Positions 34,059-42,631 of a DNA stretch of 64,000 bases are shown in pieces. Numbering within the stretch: the first letter of the stretch is position 1; the number at the start of each line of letters is the position of its first letter. The notes under the pieces were generated by a model. The model saw nothing but the letters and a program-made list of their open reading frames with translations. It was not told the DNA's origin and ran no database searches. Source of the DNA: JACVRW01 sp963835705 (lineage in GTDB: Bacteria; Actinomycetota; Thermoleophilia; Solirubrobacterales; Thermoleophilaceae); contig CAWIGR010000013.1 of NCBI GenBank assembly GCA_963835705.1, positions 173,507 through 237,506 of the forward strand. Reading direction: 5' to 3'. Made by a program: the position numbers and the translations under genes.

Positions 34059-35040
34059 GTTGCGAATCGATCCGCTGTCCGGGCTCCGCGTGATCGTCGC
34101 CGGCGAGCGTGGCTCCCGGCCGGGCGCCTGGCTCGACGTCCCGCCGCGGCCGCCCATCGACCGCGAGCGCGACCCGTTCGCCGCCGGGCACGAGGACCGC
34201 ACCCCGCCGGAGCTCTACACGGTGCCCGGCGACAACGGCTCCTGGCGGGTGCGCGTGGTGCCGAACCTGTACCCGGCGCTGTCGCCCGGCGAGGACGCGC
34301 CCGGCGGCGACCCGCTCGCCGGGGGACGCGGCGAGCCGGACCTGTTCGCCTCGCGGCCCGCGCAGGGCGCGCACGAGGTGATCGTGAACGCGCCCGACCC
34401 GGTCCACTCGCTCGCCGAGCTCGATCCGGGCCAGGTGGAGAGCGCGATGGGCGTGTGGCGCGAGCGCATGCGGTTCCACGGCAACGCGTCCTACGTGCAC
34501 GTGATCGTGAACGAGGGCAAGGAGGCGGGCGCCTCTCTCCCCCACACGCATGCGCAGCTGTACGCGCTGCCGTTCGTGCCGGCGGCGGTCGCGCGCGAGC
34601 GCGAGCGCTTCACCGCCTACTCAGACCGCACGCAGGGCCGCAACCTGCTCGAGGACCTGGTCCAGGAGGAGGTGCGCCGCCGGGAGCGCGTGGTGGCGAT
34701 CGACGACGAGGCCGTGGCGCTGTGCCCGTTCGGGGCGCGAGTGCCCTTCCACCTCCAGGTCGTGCCGCGCCGCCCGGCGGCGCGCTTCTCGGACGACGGC
34801 GCGCTCGGCGCGCGCATGCTCCACCAGGCGCTGTCGCGGCTCGGCGCCGTGCTGGGCGCCCTGCCCCCGCTCAACATGTGGGTTCGCACCGCGCCGCGGG
34901 ACGCCGAGCGTTTCTGCTGGCGCATCGAGGTGATGCCGCGGCTGGCGCAGCTGGCGGGACTCGAGATCGGCACCGGCGTGCACCTGAACGTGCTCGCCCC
35001 GGAGGACGCGGCGCAGCGGCTGCGCGACGCCAGCCTGTAG
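34051..35040 (+). CDS. galT: Galactose-1-phosphate uridylyltransferase-like protein
   Basis: A HIT-superfamily nucleotidyltransferase of 329 residues. N-terminal module LRIDPLSGLRVIVAGERGSRP, then VRVVPNLYPALSPG, GAHEVIVNAPD, and the nucleophile in GASLPHTHAQLYALPF, where HTH replaces the usual HPH. The C-terminal half (CPFGARVPFHLQVVPRR) is the second HIT-like module. TTG start, overlapping the GNAT gene by 8 bp. No other Leloir genes are near, so another nucleotide-sugar or AMP-transfer role is possible. Confidence 0.85.
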   Translation: MPELRIDPLSGLRVIVAGERGSRPGAWLDVPPRPPIDRERDPFAAGHEDRTPPELYTVPGDNGSWRVRVVPNLYPALSPGEDAPGGDPLAGGRGEPDLFASRPAQGAHEVIVNAPDPVHSLAELDPGQVESAMGVWRERMRFHGNASYVHVIVNEGKEAGASLPHTHAQLYALPFVPAAVARERERFTAYSDRTQGRNLLEDLVQEEVRRRERVVAIDDEAVALCPFGARVPFHLQVVPRRPAARFSDDGALGARMLHQALSRLGAVLGALPPLNMWVRTAPRDAERFCWRIEVMPRLAQLAGLEIGTGVHLNVLAPEDAAQRLRDASL

Positions 35041-35054
35041 GTTTCCCCGCCGCC

Positions 35055-35645
35055 ATGCCGCCCGTCCCCCGCCAGGTGCCGCTGTTCGCCGCCGAGCCCC
35101 AGCAGGAGCCGCTCCCCTACGGGCGCTGGGCCGAGGCGCTCGGCGGGCATTTCGCGGAGGCGGCCGAGGAGGAGATCGACACGGGCGAGATCACCTGGTT
35201 CCCGGACCGCACCTGGGCCGGGCGCACCTACGTGCCCGCCACCGTCCCGTCGGGCGACGGCGAGGTGTTCGGCTACGTGTCCTACACGCGCGAGCACGAG
35301 GGCGCGCAGGCGATGGACTTCCGGGCCCGCGCCGACTTCACCGAGGAGACCGCCGCGCAGAACCCGGACTGGGCGCTCGACCTGTCGGACGAGGAGATCG
35401 GGCAGTGGCGCGGTCCCGAGGGGCGCCGGGGGATCATCACGCTCGTGTGGGGCGTGGCGCTCGTCGCGAACGGGGCGGCGGCGACCACCGAGCTCGGGCC
35501 CACCACCACCGACCAGTGCACGCTGGTGGAAGACCGATTCACGCTTGTGTCGCTCGATGCCTACACGGGCGACTACGTGGAGGTGCGCCTCTACGGCGCC
35601 CGCGGTGCCGAGCTGGCTCGCGAATCGCTGTACGAAGACGAATAG
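35055..35645 (+). CDS. Conserved-looking protein of unknown function
   Basis: A 196-residue soluble acidic protein with no signal peptide. It opens MPPVPRQVPLFAAEPQQEPL and contains WFPDRTWAGRTYVPATVPSG and GYVSYTREHEGAQAMDF, then IITLVWGVALVANGAAATTELG and a beta-rich end. Aromatic and acidic residues are plentiful. I recognise no domain. It sits 14 bp after galT and 20 bp before thiI, so it is probably co-transcribed with them. Confidence 0.7.
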   Translation: MPPVPRQVPLFAAEPQQEPLPYGRWAEALGGHFAEAAEEEIDTGEITWFPDRTWAGRTYVPATVPSGDGEVFGYVSYTREHEGAQAMDFRARADFTEETAAQNPDWALDLSDEEIGQWRGPEGRRGIITLVWGVALVANGAAATTELGPTTTDQCTLVEDRFTLVSLDAYTGDYVEVRLYGARGAELARESLYEDE

Positions 35646-35665
35646 CGCGCTAGTTTCTGGGTCCT

Positions 35666-36859
35666 ATGGAGGGACGCCAGCCGTGCGTGCTGCTCAAGTT
35701 CGGTGAGCTTGCCCTCAAGGGGCGCAACCGCCCCCTGTTCGTGGACGCGCTCGAGCGCAACCTGCGGCGTACCGCGAAGGGCCTGGGCCGGCTCGAGGTG
35801 CGCCACCGGGGAGGCGTCTTCGTCGTCACCGGCGGCGAGCCCCAGGACGAGCTCGTACGGCGCTGCCTCGCCCTCCCCGGCGTCAGCGTGGTCCAGCCCG
35901 GGCTGCGCTGCGAGCGCGATCCGACCGCGGCCGTGGACGCCTCGGTCGAGCTGCTCCGCGGCCGCCCCGGCCGCACCTTCGCCGTGCGGGCCCGGCGGCG
36001 CGACAAGCGCTTCGCGCTGCGCTCGATCGAGCTCGCCCGCCTGATCGGCGACGCGGTGCGGGTGCGGCTCGGGCTCGAGGTGGACCTGTCGAACCCCGAC
36101 CTCGAGCTGTTCGTGGAGGTCGACCACCGCGAGCTGCTGGTGTCCGCCGACCGGCTGCGGGGAGCGGGCGGGCTGCCGGTCGGGTCCAGCGGCAAGGCGC
36201 TCGTGCTGCTTTCCGGCGGGCTCGACTCGCCCGTGGCGGCGTACCGGATGATGAAGCGCGGCCTGCGCTGCGACTTCGTGCACTTCTCCGGCCGCCCCTA
36301 CACCGGGGCGGACTCGATCTACAAGGCCTACGCGCTGGTGGGCCGGCTGGACCGCCACCAGGGCGACTCACGGCTGTACGTGGTGACCTTCGGCCCCGCT
36401 CAGCGGCGGCTCGCCACGGCCGGAGCGGGGCGGCTCCAGGTGCTGTCGCAGCGGCGGTTGATGGTGCGCGTGGCGTCTGCGCTCGCGGGGCGGCTGGGCT
36501 CGGACGCGCTCGTCACGGGCGACTCGCTGGGCCAGGTGGCGTCGCAGACGCTCCCCAACCTGGCGGTGGTGGAGGAGGCGGCCGAGGTGCCCTTGCTGCG
36601 TCCGCTGATCGACCGCGACAAGGCGGAGATCGTGGACATCGCGCGGGCGCTCGGCACCTACGAGATCTCGATCCTGCCCGACGAGGACTGCTGCCAGCTG
36701 TTCTCCTCACGGCTCGCCGTGACGCGCGGCCACTCCGACGACCTGCGCCGCATCGAGCGGACCGCCGACATCGAGGAGCTCGTGGAGGAGCTGGCCGCCT
36801 CGGCGGAGCTGTTCAAGCCCCGTCTGGAGCAGCCCGAGGCGGCTATCGTCCCCGGATAG
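35666..36859 (+). CDS. thiI: tRNA 4-thiouridine synthase ThiI-like protein
   Basis: A 397-residue protein with an N-terminal ferredoxin-like/THUMP region (LLKFGELALKGRNRPLFVDAL) and a PP-loop ATPase LLSGGLDSPVAAYRMMKRG, plus SLGQVASQTLPNL and ILPDEDCCQLF. It lacks the C-terminal rhodanese domain, as in many Gram-positive bacteria. It transfers sulfur to U8 of tRNA. The gene ends 3 bp before tRNA-Arg. Confidence 0.93.
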   Translation: MEGRQPCVLLKFGELALKGRNRPLFVDALERNLRRTAKGLGRLEVRHRGGVFVVTGGEPQDELVRRCLALPGVSVVQPGLRCERDPTAAVDASVELLRGRPGRTFAVRARRRDKRFALRSIELARLIGDAVRVRLGLEVDLSNPDLELFVEVDHRELLVSADRLRGAGGLPVGSSGKALVLLSGGLDSPVAAYRMMKRGLRCDFVHFSGRPYTGADSIYKAYALVGRLDRHQGDSRLYVVTFGPAQRRLATAGAGRLQVLSQRRLMVRVASALAGRLGSDALVTGDSLGQVASQTLPNLAVVEEAAEVPLLRPLIDRDKAEIVDIARALGTYEISILPDEDCCQLFSSRLAVTRGHSDDLRRIERTADIEELVEELAASAELFKPRLEQPEAAIVPG

Positions 36860-36862
36860 CCG

Positions 36863-36936
<74 letters not shown>

Positions 36937-37033
36937 CTCTGGAAGCGGGATCTGACGCGCCCTGGCGTGCGTGTCCCGAGCGTATCGCGGGCTGTGCGCG
37001 TTGGGTGCCTGGTGGGAGGCACGGTCAAGTGTG

Positions 37034-37501
37034 ATGGCTGCAGCACGAGCGGCGGGATTCTGGAGCTACGTCCAAGCGGATGATGCGGCCGATGATGGCG
37101 CCATCATCGCCTTGGCGCGCACCATCGAGATGCTGACCGCGACGCAGCTCGAACTGTTCATCGATCGCGACTCGCTTGCGTGGGGGGATGAGTGGAAGAA
37201 GCGGATCGACGAGGCAGTCGCCGGCACCACCTTCTTCATCCCGATCATCACACCCCGCTACTTCGAGAGCGAGGAGTGCGACCGCGAACGCGCTAGGCGA
37301 GCAAGTGCCGGTGCGAACCGCTCGTACGTGACGCGGCGAACTTCCGCACCGCAATCGAACCCCCCGCCGCTGGCTGTTCCACGACGTCTTCGGCGGCATG
37401 CGGACACTGTGCGACAATGCCTACATGTCTGTGAACGTGTCGGTGCGGCTCGACGATGGGCTCGCGGAGCGGCTTCGCCTTCGTGCCCGTGCGGCCGGTG
37501 A
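37034..37501 (+). pseudogene. TIR-domain protein, truncated
   Basis: Starts MAAARAAGFWSYVQADDAADD, the BB-loop-proximal opening of a TIR domain, and continues LELFIDRDSLAWGDEWKKRI and FFIPIITPRYFESEECDRE. These are the strands and helices of bacterial TIR proteins whose domain is often an NADase in defence. After about residue 92 the similarity ends and the rest (Arg/Ser/Pro-rich) looks like out-of-frame reading. The rest of the TIR fold and any partner domain are missing. Confidence 0.7.
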
Positions 37502-37811
37502 GAGCCTGTCGGATCGCCTGCGCCGCTACGCCGAGGAGGGCGCCCGGCGCGACGAGCACCCGCTGATCACCTTCCGCGACGGTCCAACCGGCCGACGCGC
37601 TGGACTCGTCGGTGGGCCCGACGTCTGGGAGGTCGCGATGTGGCTCGATGACCTCGCCGGCGAAGCGGCTCCCGCCGCCGAACTGGCCGGCGAGGGAACC
37701 GTCTCGCGGGCGCAGATCGACGCCGCGCTGCGCTACCGCGCCGCCTACCCGGACGAGATCGCCGCTCGAATCGAGCTGCACCGCCGGGAAACAGCCGCGG
37801 CCGACATGTAG
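37425..37811 (+). CDS. Antitoxin-like protein (ribbon-helix-helix plus DUF433-like region)
   Basis: A 128-residue protein. Residues 1-40 look like a CopG/Arc ribbon-helix-helix (VNVSVRLDDGLAERLRLRARAAGES). The second half (TVSRAQIDAALRYRAAYPDEI, ELHRRE) looks like the DUF433-type helical domain common in antitoxins of DUF5615 toxins. Its stop overlaps the toxin GTG (TAGTG). The ATG at 37425 is preferred to 37398. It probably binds its own promoter. Confidence 0.8.
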   Translation: MSVNVSVRLDDGLAERLRLRARAAGESLSDRLRRYAEEGARRDEHPLITFRDGPTGRRAGLVGGPDVWEVAMWLDDLAGEAAPAAELAGEGTVSRAQIDAALRYRAAYPDEIAARIELHRRETAAADM

Positions 37812-38167
37812 TGAGGCTGCTACTCGACGAGATGTACTCGGCAAGTCACGCCGAAGCCTTTCGCGATGCGCGTATCGATGCAGTAACTGTGGCCGACCTG
37901 GGACTCGCCGGCCGTTCCGACTTGGACATATTCGCCGCCGCAGCGGCCGACGGCTACGTGCTGCTCAGCGAAAACGTCGCCGACTTCGCCCGCATCTCCG
38001 CAGACCACCTGGGGGCCGGGCGCCAGCATCCGGGCATCCTCATCGCCCTGTCGTCGCGATTCTCGCGCCGCCCCGCCGGCCGTGGCGCACTCGTCGCCGC
38101 CGTGCTCGCGATCGCCGGGCAATCGCTCGAGGACCGCGTCGTCTTCCTCGAGCGCACGTACCGATAG
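37811..38167 (+). CDS. PIN-like toxin, DUF5615 family
   Basis: A 118-residue protein opening VRLLLDEMYSASHAEAFRD with the conserved first Asp and Glu of the PIN-like fold. It then has LGLAGRSDLDIFAAAAADGYVLLSENVADF, holding the second acidic group. Family proteins are predicted ribonucleases paired with DUF433/RHH antitoxins. It appears intact, unlike most of the island. Confidence 0.85.
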   Translation: MRLLLDEMYSASHAEAFRDARIDAVTVADLGLAGRSDLDIFAAAAADGYVLLSENVADFARISADHLGAGRQHPGILIALSSRFSRRPAGRGALVAAVLAIAGQSLEDRVVFLERTYR

Positions 38168-38237
38168 TGACCGAACTCGCACACAGGCGACGCCGGCGTT
38201 AGTCACGACGCCCGAAATCCCGACCTTGACGTGGCGG

Positions 38238-38567
38238 CTACTCGCCGCTGAGCCAGCGGTAATGAACGAGGCGCTCGCCGACGGCGCGACACTTCCATTC
38301 GTAGTAAGCGGGATTTCCGTTGCGGTGGTGGGGGTTGTACGCCCGGCACCTCCAACGGAAGCCGCCGTGACGGAGGACCGTCACCGTCCTGTTCTGCTCC
38401 CGGGCGGCGTCGAGGCTCTTGGCGTATACCCGGTTGGCCGTTCGGCAGGCGATGTTCTGCGCCTCAAGTCTTCGACCGGGCTCGACCGGCAGATCTTCTT
38501 GGTTGCGAAGACAGAGGTGAACCTCGACGAGGGCGTCCGCGGGCGAAGTGAGCGCGACCCTGACCGA
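38238..38567 (-). pseudogene. Relic of a small cysteine-containing secreted protein
   Basis: An open frame without ATG, GTG or TTG in its first half. The conserved part reads NIACRTANRVYAKSL, then GGFRWRCRAYNP, then EWKCRAVGERLVHYRW and stops. The C...C...C pattern with aromatic spacing is that of small exported actinobacterial proteins. The signal peptide is missing, so the gene seems 5'-truncated. Confidence 0.45.
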
Positions 38568-38769
38568 CTACAACGACGGCAGCGACGACGAGCTCTGGCT
38601 GACTGTTGAGCGCGCCGGCGAAATCGTGTTGGACGACCCGGTGTCGCCCGGTGGCTCCCAAGGCCGGTTCTGCGGCTTCGGCGGTCTCGGCCGCGGGAAC
38701 CAGGTGGGAACTGCAGGTAACTCAGGGCGGGAACCGGGCTTCCGACGAGGTCGAAGACATCCCTCCTAA
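38548..38769 (+). pseudogene. Possible gene start cut by the attachment-site copy
   Basis: From a GTG the frame reads SATLTDYNDGSDDELWLTVE, acidic and strand-like, then becomes Gly/Arg-rich and stops inside the att copy. It overlaps the opposite relic by 20 bp. Either it is the remnant of a gene whose end was lost on integration, or it is chance. Confidence 0.2.
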
Positions 38770-38804
38770 GGAGTAGGCCTCAGGTTCGAATCCTGCTCGG
38801 GGCG
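38760..38804 (+). repeat. Partial tRNA-Arg copy (attR-like)
   Basis: Repeats the tRNA-Arg 3' half with one G-to-T change in the variable-loop/T-stem junction. There is no acceptor 5' strand, so it is not a tRNA gene. It lies 15 bp from the stop of the next gene. Confidence 0.85.
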
Positions 38805-38819
38805 TCAGGAATAGCCAAG

Positions 38820-39353
38820 TCAAGACGCCTGGAGGTAGGTGAGGAGAACCACTCCGGAGTCGAACCGCTTCACGTCGCCGAGCTCCATCCGGACGGTTCC
38901 CCTGTCGCCGAGCACATGGACGTTTCCCTCGCCCCAGACGAGCGGGTTCAGGTAGACCTCGTACTCGTCGATCAGGCCCTTCTCGGCGAGGGCGTAGGCG
39001 AACTCGCCGCTGCCGTGCATGAACAGGTCACCGTCGACCTCGTCCTTGAGCTTCGGGATCGAGTCCTCGAGGTCCCCCTCGAGCAGGGTCGCGTTCCACT
39101 CGAGATCGCCGGACAGGCTGTTGGACCCGACGTACTTCGGCAGCGGGTTGACCATGTCCGCCCATTTGCCCGACTGGCTCGGCCAAAAGCCGGCCAGCCC
39201 CTCATAGGTCTTGCGGCCGAGGACCAGCCCGCTGGATCTCGCCTGACGCTCGAACGAGTACTCGCCATGGTCTGAGTCCGGCTGCACCCACTCGCCGACC
39301 GGGTCTATGACGCCGTCGACGGTGGCCTGCGTTGTCGCGATCAGCTTTCCCAT
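38820..39353 (-). CDS. Dihydrofolate reductase-like (RibD C-terminal domain) protein
   Basis: A 177-residue single-domain protein: MGKLIATTQATVDGVIDPVG at the start, LVLGRKTYEGLAGFWP, then DLFMHGSGEFAYALAEKGLIDEY and HVLGDRG. This is the stand-alone RibD-C/DHFR-like family found in actinobacteria, whose in vivo substrate is unproven. The conserved LGRKTYE binds NADPH in DHFR. It reads toward the island border. Confidence 0.85.
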   Translation of the reverse strand: MGKLIATTQATVDGVIDPVGEWVQPDSDHGEYSFERQARSSGLVLGRKTYEGLAGFWPSQSGKWADMVNPLPKYVGSNSLSGDLEWNATLLEGDLEDSIPKLKDEVDGDLFMHGSGEFAYALAEKGLIDEYEVYLNPLVWGEGNVHVLGDRGTVRMELGDVKRFDSGVVLLTYLQAS

Positions 39354-39466
39354 CTCGGTTCTCCTTCGGTCACGGGAGCTCCCTTCTAAGCCCCCTCTAC
39401 CCAGTTGATGCGCGGATTCGGTATGGCGGCGGTCGGCCAGGCCGCCGATCGGCACAGAGCAGCGGC

Positions 39467-39923
39467 GTGACCGTGCTGCGGCGCAGCGCTCCCGGGGGTG
39501 GTGGCGCTGTTTGCGCTCGCCGCGGTCGCGCCGCGTTCTTCAGCCCGGGCGGCAACGTCCTCAACAACATGGTCCTGGCCGCCGCCTACGTGGTGATGGC
39601 GCCCGGGCTCAACATCATCGTGGGCTTCGCCGGCCTGCTCGACCTCGAGTTCTTCGGCGGCACGCTCACCTCCGGCCCGGCTTGCTCGGGCCCATCGACC
39701 GCATCGAGCTGCCGTTGATCGGCCAATTCGGAGCGCTGGACCTGCGCCCGTGGTACTGGTTCGCGCTCGCGTTGGTCGCGGTCGTCAACCCGGGCCAGTT
39801 CGAGTTCTCCTTCTCGATCTTCATCTCGCGATGGTCGTGCTGGGCGGCCGCGGATCGATTGCGGGCGTCGTGGTCGGCGCGCCGCAGGGACTCGTGCCGA
39901 CCCAGCGGCCGCGACGGGTATAA
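39467..39923 (+). pseudogene. Decayed branched-chain amino acid ABC permease (livM-like)
   Basis: Pieces of one permease occur in order but in different frames: a first helix (VVALFALAAVAPR), then NVLNNMVLAAAYVVMAPGLN with IIVGFAGLLDLEFF, then DLRPWYWFALALVAVV, GQFEFSFSIFI and finally MVVLGGRGSIAGVVVGA, the LivM C-terminal signature. At least three frame breaks and large internal deletions are needed, and the coupling helix is gone. It lies just outside the tRNA-bounded island and could be older debris of the same hotspot. Confidence 0.7.
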
Positions 39924-39930
39924 GCCCGGC

Positions 39931-40137
39931 ATGGACGAAGAGGTGTTCAACCTGTCCGTGCGGCGCTTCCTCAAGACGCTCGGGGTCACCGCTCAGCGTG
40001 AGATCGAGCTCGGGGTCCGGGAGCGGCTCGAGTCGGGCCGGCTTGAGGGGGGCGAGACCCTTCCGGCCCGCGCCACCGTGACCGTGGAGGGCGTCGAGCG
40101 GGAGATCGTCATCGAGGGCGAGATCAAGCTCTCCTGA
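39931..40137 (+). CDS. Small protein of the DUF6494 type
   Basis: A 68-residue protein: MDEEVFNLSVRRFLKTLGVT, AQREIELGVRERLESGRL, then ATVTVEGVEREIVIEGEIKL. This agrees with the short DUF6494 family (helix-rich start, two strands at the end), function unknown. It stops 2 bp before the next gene, which suggests co-translation. Confidence 0.75.
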   Translation: MDEEVFNLSVRRFLKTLGVTAQREIELGVRERLESGRLEGGETLPARATVTVEGVEREIVIEGEIKLS

Positions 40138-40139
40138 GG

Positions 40140-41159
40140 GTGCTCCGCGAGCGGCTTACGGCTCAGCTGCTCGCGGGCCGGCCCGCGCGCGGCCCGGTCA
40201 GCGTCGCCGAGCGGCTGCTCGCCATCCAGGGCCAGGATCCGCGCGGGTTTCGCCTCGCCGTCCGCGCTCGCACCACCGGCCTGTCCGCCGCCCACGTCGA
40301 CCGCGCGCTCACCGAGGATCGCTCGCTCGTCGTCACCTGGCTCAACCGCGGCACTCTCCACCTCGTCCGCAGCGAGGACTATCCCTGGCTTCAGGCCCTC
40401 ACCGCCTCGCGCAGGCTCACGAACACGGTTCGGCGGCTCGGCCAGGACGGCTTCGGTGAGGCCGAGATCGAGCGGGGCGCCGCCGTCGTCGAGCGCTCCC
40501 TCGCCGAGCAGGGGCCGCTCACCCGCGCGCAGCTCGGCGAGCGTCTCACGCGGGCCGGCATCAGGACCGAAGGCCAGGCGCTGATCCACCTCCTCGCGCT
40601 CGTCTGCCTGCGCGGCCTCGCTGTCCGGGGTCCCGTGGCAGACGGCGACCAGGCCTACGTGCTGGTCCGTGACTGGCTCGGCGAGGCGGGGCCGGTCGAT
40701 CGCGACACCGCGCTCGCCGAGCTGGCCCGCCGCTACCTGTCCGGGCACGGCCCGGCCACCGAGCGCGACCTGGCCAGATGGAGCGGCCTTCCGCTGCGCG
40801 ACGTGCGGGCCGGCCTGACGGCCATCGCCTCGGAGCTCGAGCAGCGTGGGGACGCCACCGTCGACCTCGCGAAACGACCGGCGGCGGCGAAGCTGCCGCC
40901 GCCTCGCCTGCTGGGCGCCTTCGACCCGGTGCTGCTGGGCTGGACCTCGCGCCGCCACGTGGTGGGAGAGCATCAGACGGCGATCACCGTCAGCGGCGTA
41001 TTTCGCCCCTTCGCGCTCGTCCGCGGCCGGGCCGCCGCCACCTGGACGATGCGCGGCGGAGAGGTCGAGCTGCGGCCCCTGCGCCCGCTCAGCGGCGCCG
41101 TCGCCGCCGCGCTGCGCAAGGAAGCGGCGGACGTCGTGCGCTTTCTGGGCAGCGCGTAG
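40140..41159 (+). CDS. AlkZ-like (HTH_42) winged-helix DNA glycosylase family protein
   Basis: A 339-residue protein of tandem winged helices. It has LLAIQGQDPRGF, the QxQ-type motif position used for catalysis in AlkZ DNA glycosylases, then WLNRGTLHLVRSEDYPWL, GPATERDLARWSGL and the end LLGAFDPVLLGWTSRRHVVG. AlkZ enzymes unhook interstrand crosslinks. Distant members are named only as winged-helix proteins, so the activity is likely but unproven. Confidence 0.85.
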   Translation: MLRERLTAQLLAGRPARGPVSVAERLLAIQGQDPRGFRLAVRARTTGLSAAHVDRALTEDRSLVVTWLNRGTLHLVRSEDYPWLQALTASRRLTNTVRRLGQDGFGEAEIERGAAVVERSLAEQGPLTRAQLGERLTRAGIRTEGQALIHLLALVCLRGLAVRGPVADGDQAYVLVRDWLGEAGPVDRDTALAELARRYLSGHGPATERDLARWSGLPLRDVRAGLTAIASELEQRGDATVDLAKRPAAAKLPPPRLLGAFDPVLLGWTSRRHVVGEHQTAITVSGVFRPFALVRGRAAATWTMRGGEVELRPLRPLSGAVAAALRKEAADVVRFLGSA

Positions 41160-41169
41160 GCTGGGGCCG

Positions 41170-42021
41170 ATGCCCGAGCCCATCGTGTTCGCGGGTGCGC
41201 CGCTCGACCGCGCCCCGCTGGAGCGCCGGCGTCCGGAGTGGCTCGCGGCGAGGCGCGCCGATCCCGCGGCCCGCTCGTTGGTGCTGTCCGAGCGCGGGCT
41301 GTGGCTCGAGGACGGGCGCCTGGTGCTGGTCCCGCCCAACGGGGACAGCGTCTTTCTCGGCGTCGCCGGCGAGCGGCCAGTGTTCGCCCAGGACGCGGGC
41401 GGCTCGGAGCCCGATCGAGGCCGTCCCGCCGGGCTGCGCGAGGCGGCCACGGAGCTGCCGGCCGCGGAGGCCGCGCTTGCCGCCTACGCGGCATCGCTCG
41501 TCGCGTGGCACCGTCGTCACCGCTTCTGCGCCAACTGCGGCCGGCCCACGAAGCAAGCCGACGGCGGCCACGAACGCCACTGCCCAGCGTGCGACGCCCA
41601 CCACTTCCCGCGCACCGACCCGGTCGTGATCGTGCGCGTGGTGGACGGGGCCCGGCTCCTGCTAGGTCGTCAGGCGAGCTGGCCGGAGGGCCGCTTCTCC
41701 GTGCTCGCGGGCTTCGTCGAGCCCGGTGAGACGCTCGAGGAGGCGGTGCGCCGCGAGGTGCGCGAGGAGTCGAGCGTCGTGGTGGGCGGGGTCGGCTACG
41801 TCGCCTCGCAGCCCTGGCCGTTCCCGAGCTCGCTGATGATCGGGTTCCACGCGGTCGCCGAGAGCGGCACCGAACCCCAACCGCGCGACGGCGAGCTGTC
41901 GGAGGTGCGCTGGTTCGAACGCGCCGAGCTCACGGCCGCGGCCGGAGGTGCAAGCGACCTCCGGCTGCCGCCGCCGTACTCGATCTCCCGGCGGCTGATC
42001 GACGACTGGCTCGTGGGCTAG
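41170..42021 (+). CDS. nudC: NAD(H) diphosphatase (RNA NAD-decapping) NudC
   Basis: A 283-residue Nudix enzyme with a zinc ribbon (CANCG and CPAC), the Nudix box GFVEPGETLEEAVRREVREES and the NudC-specific SQPWPFPSSLM, which selects NADH. It cleaves NAD(H) and removes NAD caps from RNA. It overlaps convergent pyrE by 4 bp. Confidence 0.95.
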   Translation: MPEPIVFAGAPLDRAPLERRRPEWLAARRADPAARSLVLSERGLWLEDGRLVLVPPNGDSVFLGVAGERPVFAQDAGGSEPDRGRPAGLREAATELPAAEAALAAYAASLVAWHRRHRFCANCGRPTKQADGGHERHCPACDAHHFPRTDPVVIVRVVDGARLLLGRQASWPEGRFSVLAGFVEPGETLEEAVRREVREESSVVVGGVGYVASQPWPFPSSLMIGFHAVAESGTEPQPRDGELSEVRWFERAELTAAAGGASDLRLPPPYSISRRLIDDWLVG

Positions 42022-42572
42022 CGGTCGGGCCGGTCCGGGAAGACGTCGTCGATCGTCGTCAGGGGCCGGTAGGCCGCCCCGTTCGCGGCTGCCTCGATGG
42101 CCTCCGCACCGCCCGCCAGCCGGTCGAGGACGCTGGTCACGCCCGCGATCTCGAGCCCCTCCTCCTGCACGCGCTCGATCGCCTGCACCGTGGACCCACC
42201 GGTGGTGACCACGTCCTCGACGATCAGGCAGCGCTCGCCCGGCTCGAGCGGCGGCCCCTCCACCCAGCGCTGAAGCCCGTGCTGCTTGCGCTCCTTGCGC
42301 ACGAAGAACGCCTTCACCTGCGCCCCGGCGGCGAGCGCGGCACAGGCAACGGGGTCCGCGCCCATCGTCATGCCCCCCACCGCCGTCGCGCCCCTGCGCT
42401 CGGCCTCCGCGCGGACCAGCTCGCCCAGGGCCGCGAAGCCGGCGGGCCGGAGGATGGCCCGCTTGGCATCCACGTAGTACTGAGCGGTGCGCCCGCTCGT
42501 GAGCGTCACCTCGCCGATCACGAGGGCGTGCTCGCGCAGCTCCTCGACGAGTGTCGCGCGGGCCTCAGCCAT
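42018..42572 (-). CDS. pyrE: Orotate phosphoribosyltransferase
   Basis: The fifth step of pyrimidine synthesis. The 184-residue protein has SGRTAQYYVDAKRAI for orotate, KAFFVRKERKQHGLQRWVEG as the catalytic flexible loop and the PRPP motif LIVEDVVTTGGST. No other pyr genes are near. Confidence 0.95.
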   Translation of the reverse strand: MAEARATLVEELREHALVIGEVTLTSGRTAQYYVDAKRAILRPAGFAALGELVRAEAERRGATAVGGMTMGADPVACAALAAGAQVKAFFVRKERKQHGLQRWVEGPPLEPGERCLIVEDVVTTGGSTVQAIERVQEEGLEIAGVTSVLDRLAGGAEAIEAAANGAAYRPLTTIDDVFPDRPDR

Positions 42573-42631
42573 CTGTGCAGGAGCGCTCGACAGGGGTCAG
42601 GATCCGCACGCCGCTGCCGATATTAGCCGCG

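Larger units (their letters stand above)
36937..38804 (+). mobile_element. Small tRNA-Arg-bounded island, integrase lost
   Basis: The segment between the tRNA-Arg and its downstream copy holds a truncated TIR gene, a toxin-antitoxin pair and two gene relics. No integrase, excisionase or replication gene is present in 1.87 kb, so it is a decayed element or a non-autonomous one mobilised in trans. The flanking genes (thiI on one side, a dihydrofolate-reductase-like gene on the other) end cleanly at its borders. Confidence 0.7.

Noticed and set aside
38760..38804. Second tRNA-Arg gene
   Set aside because: Only the 3' half is present; there is no 5' acceptor strand, D arm or complete anticodon stem, so it is an attachment-site copy.
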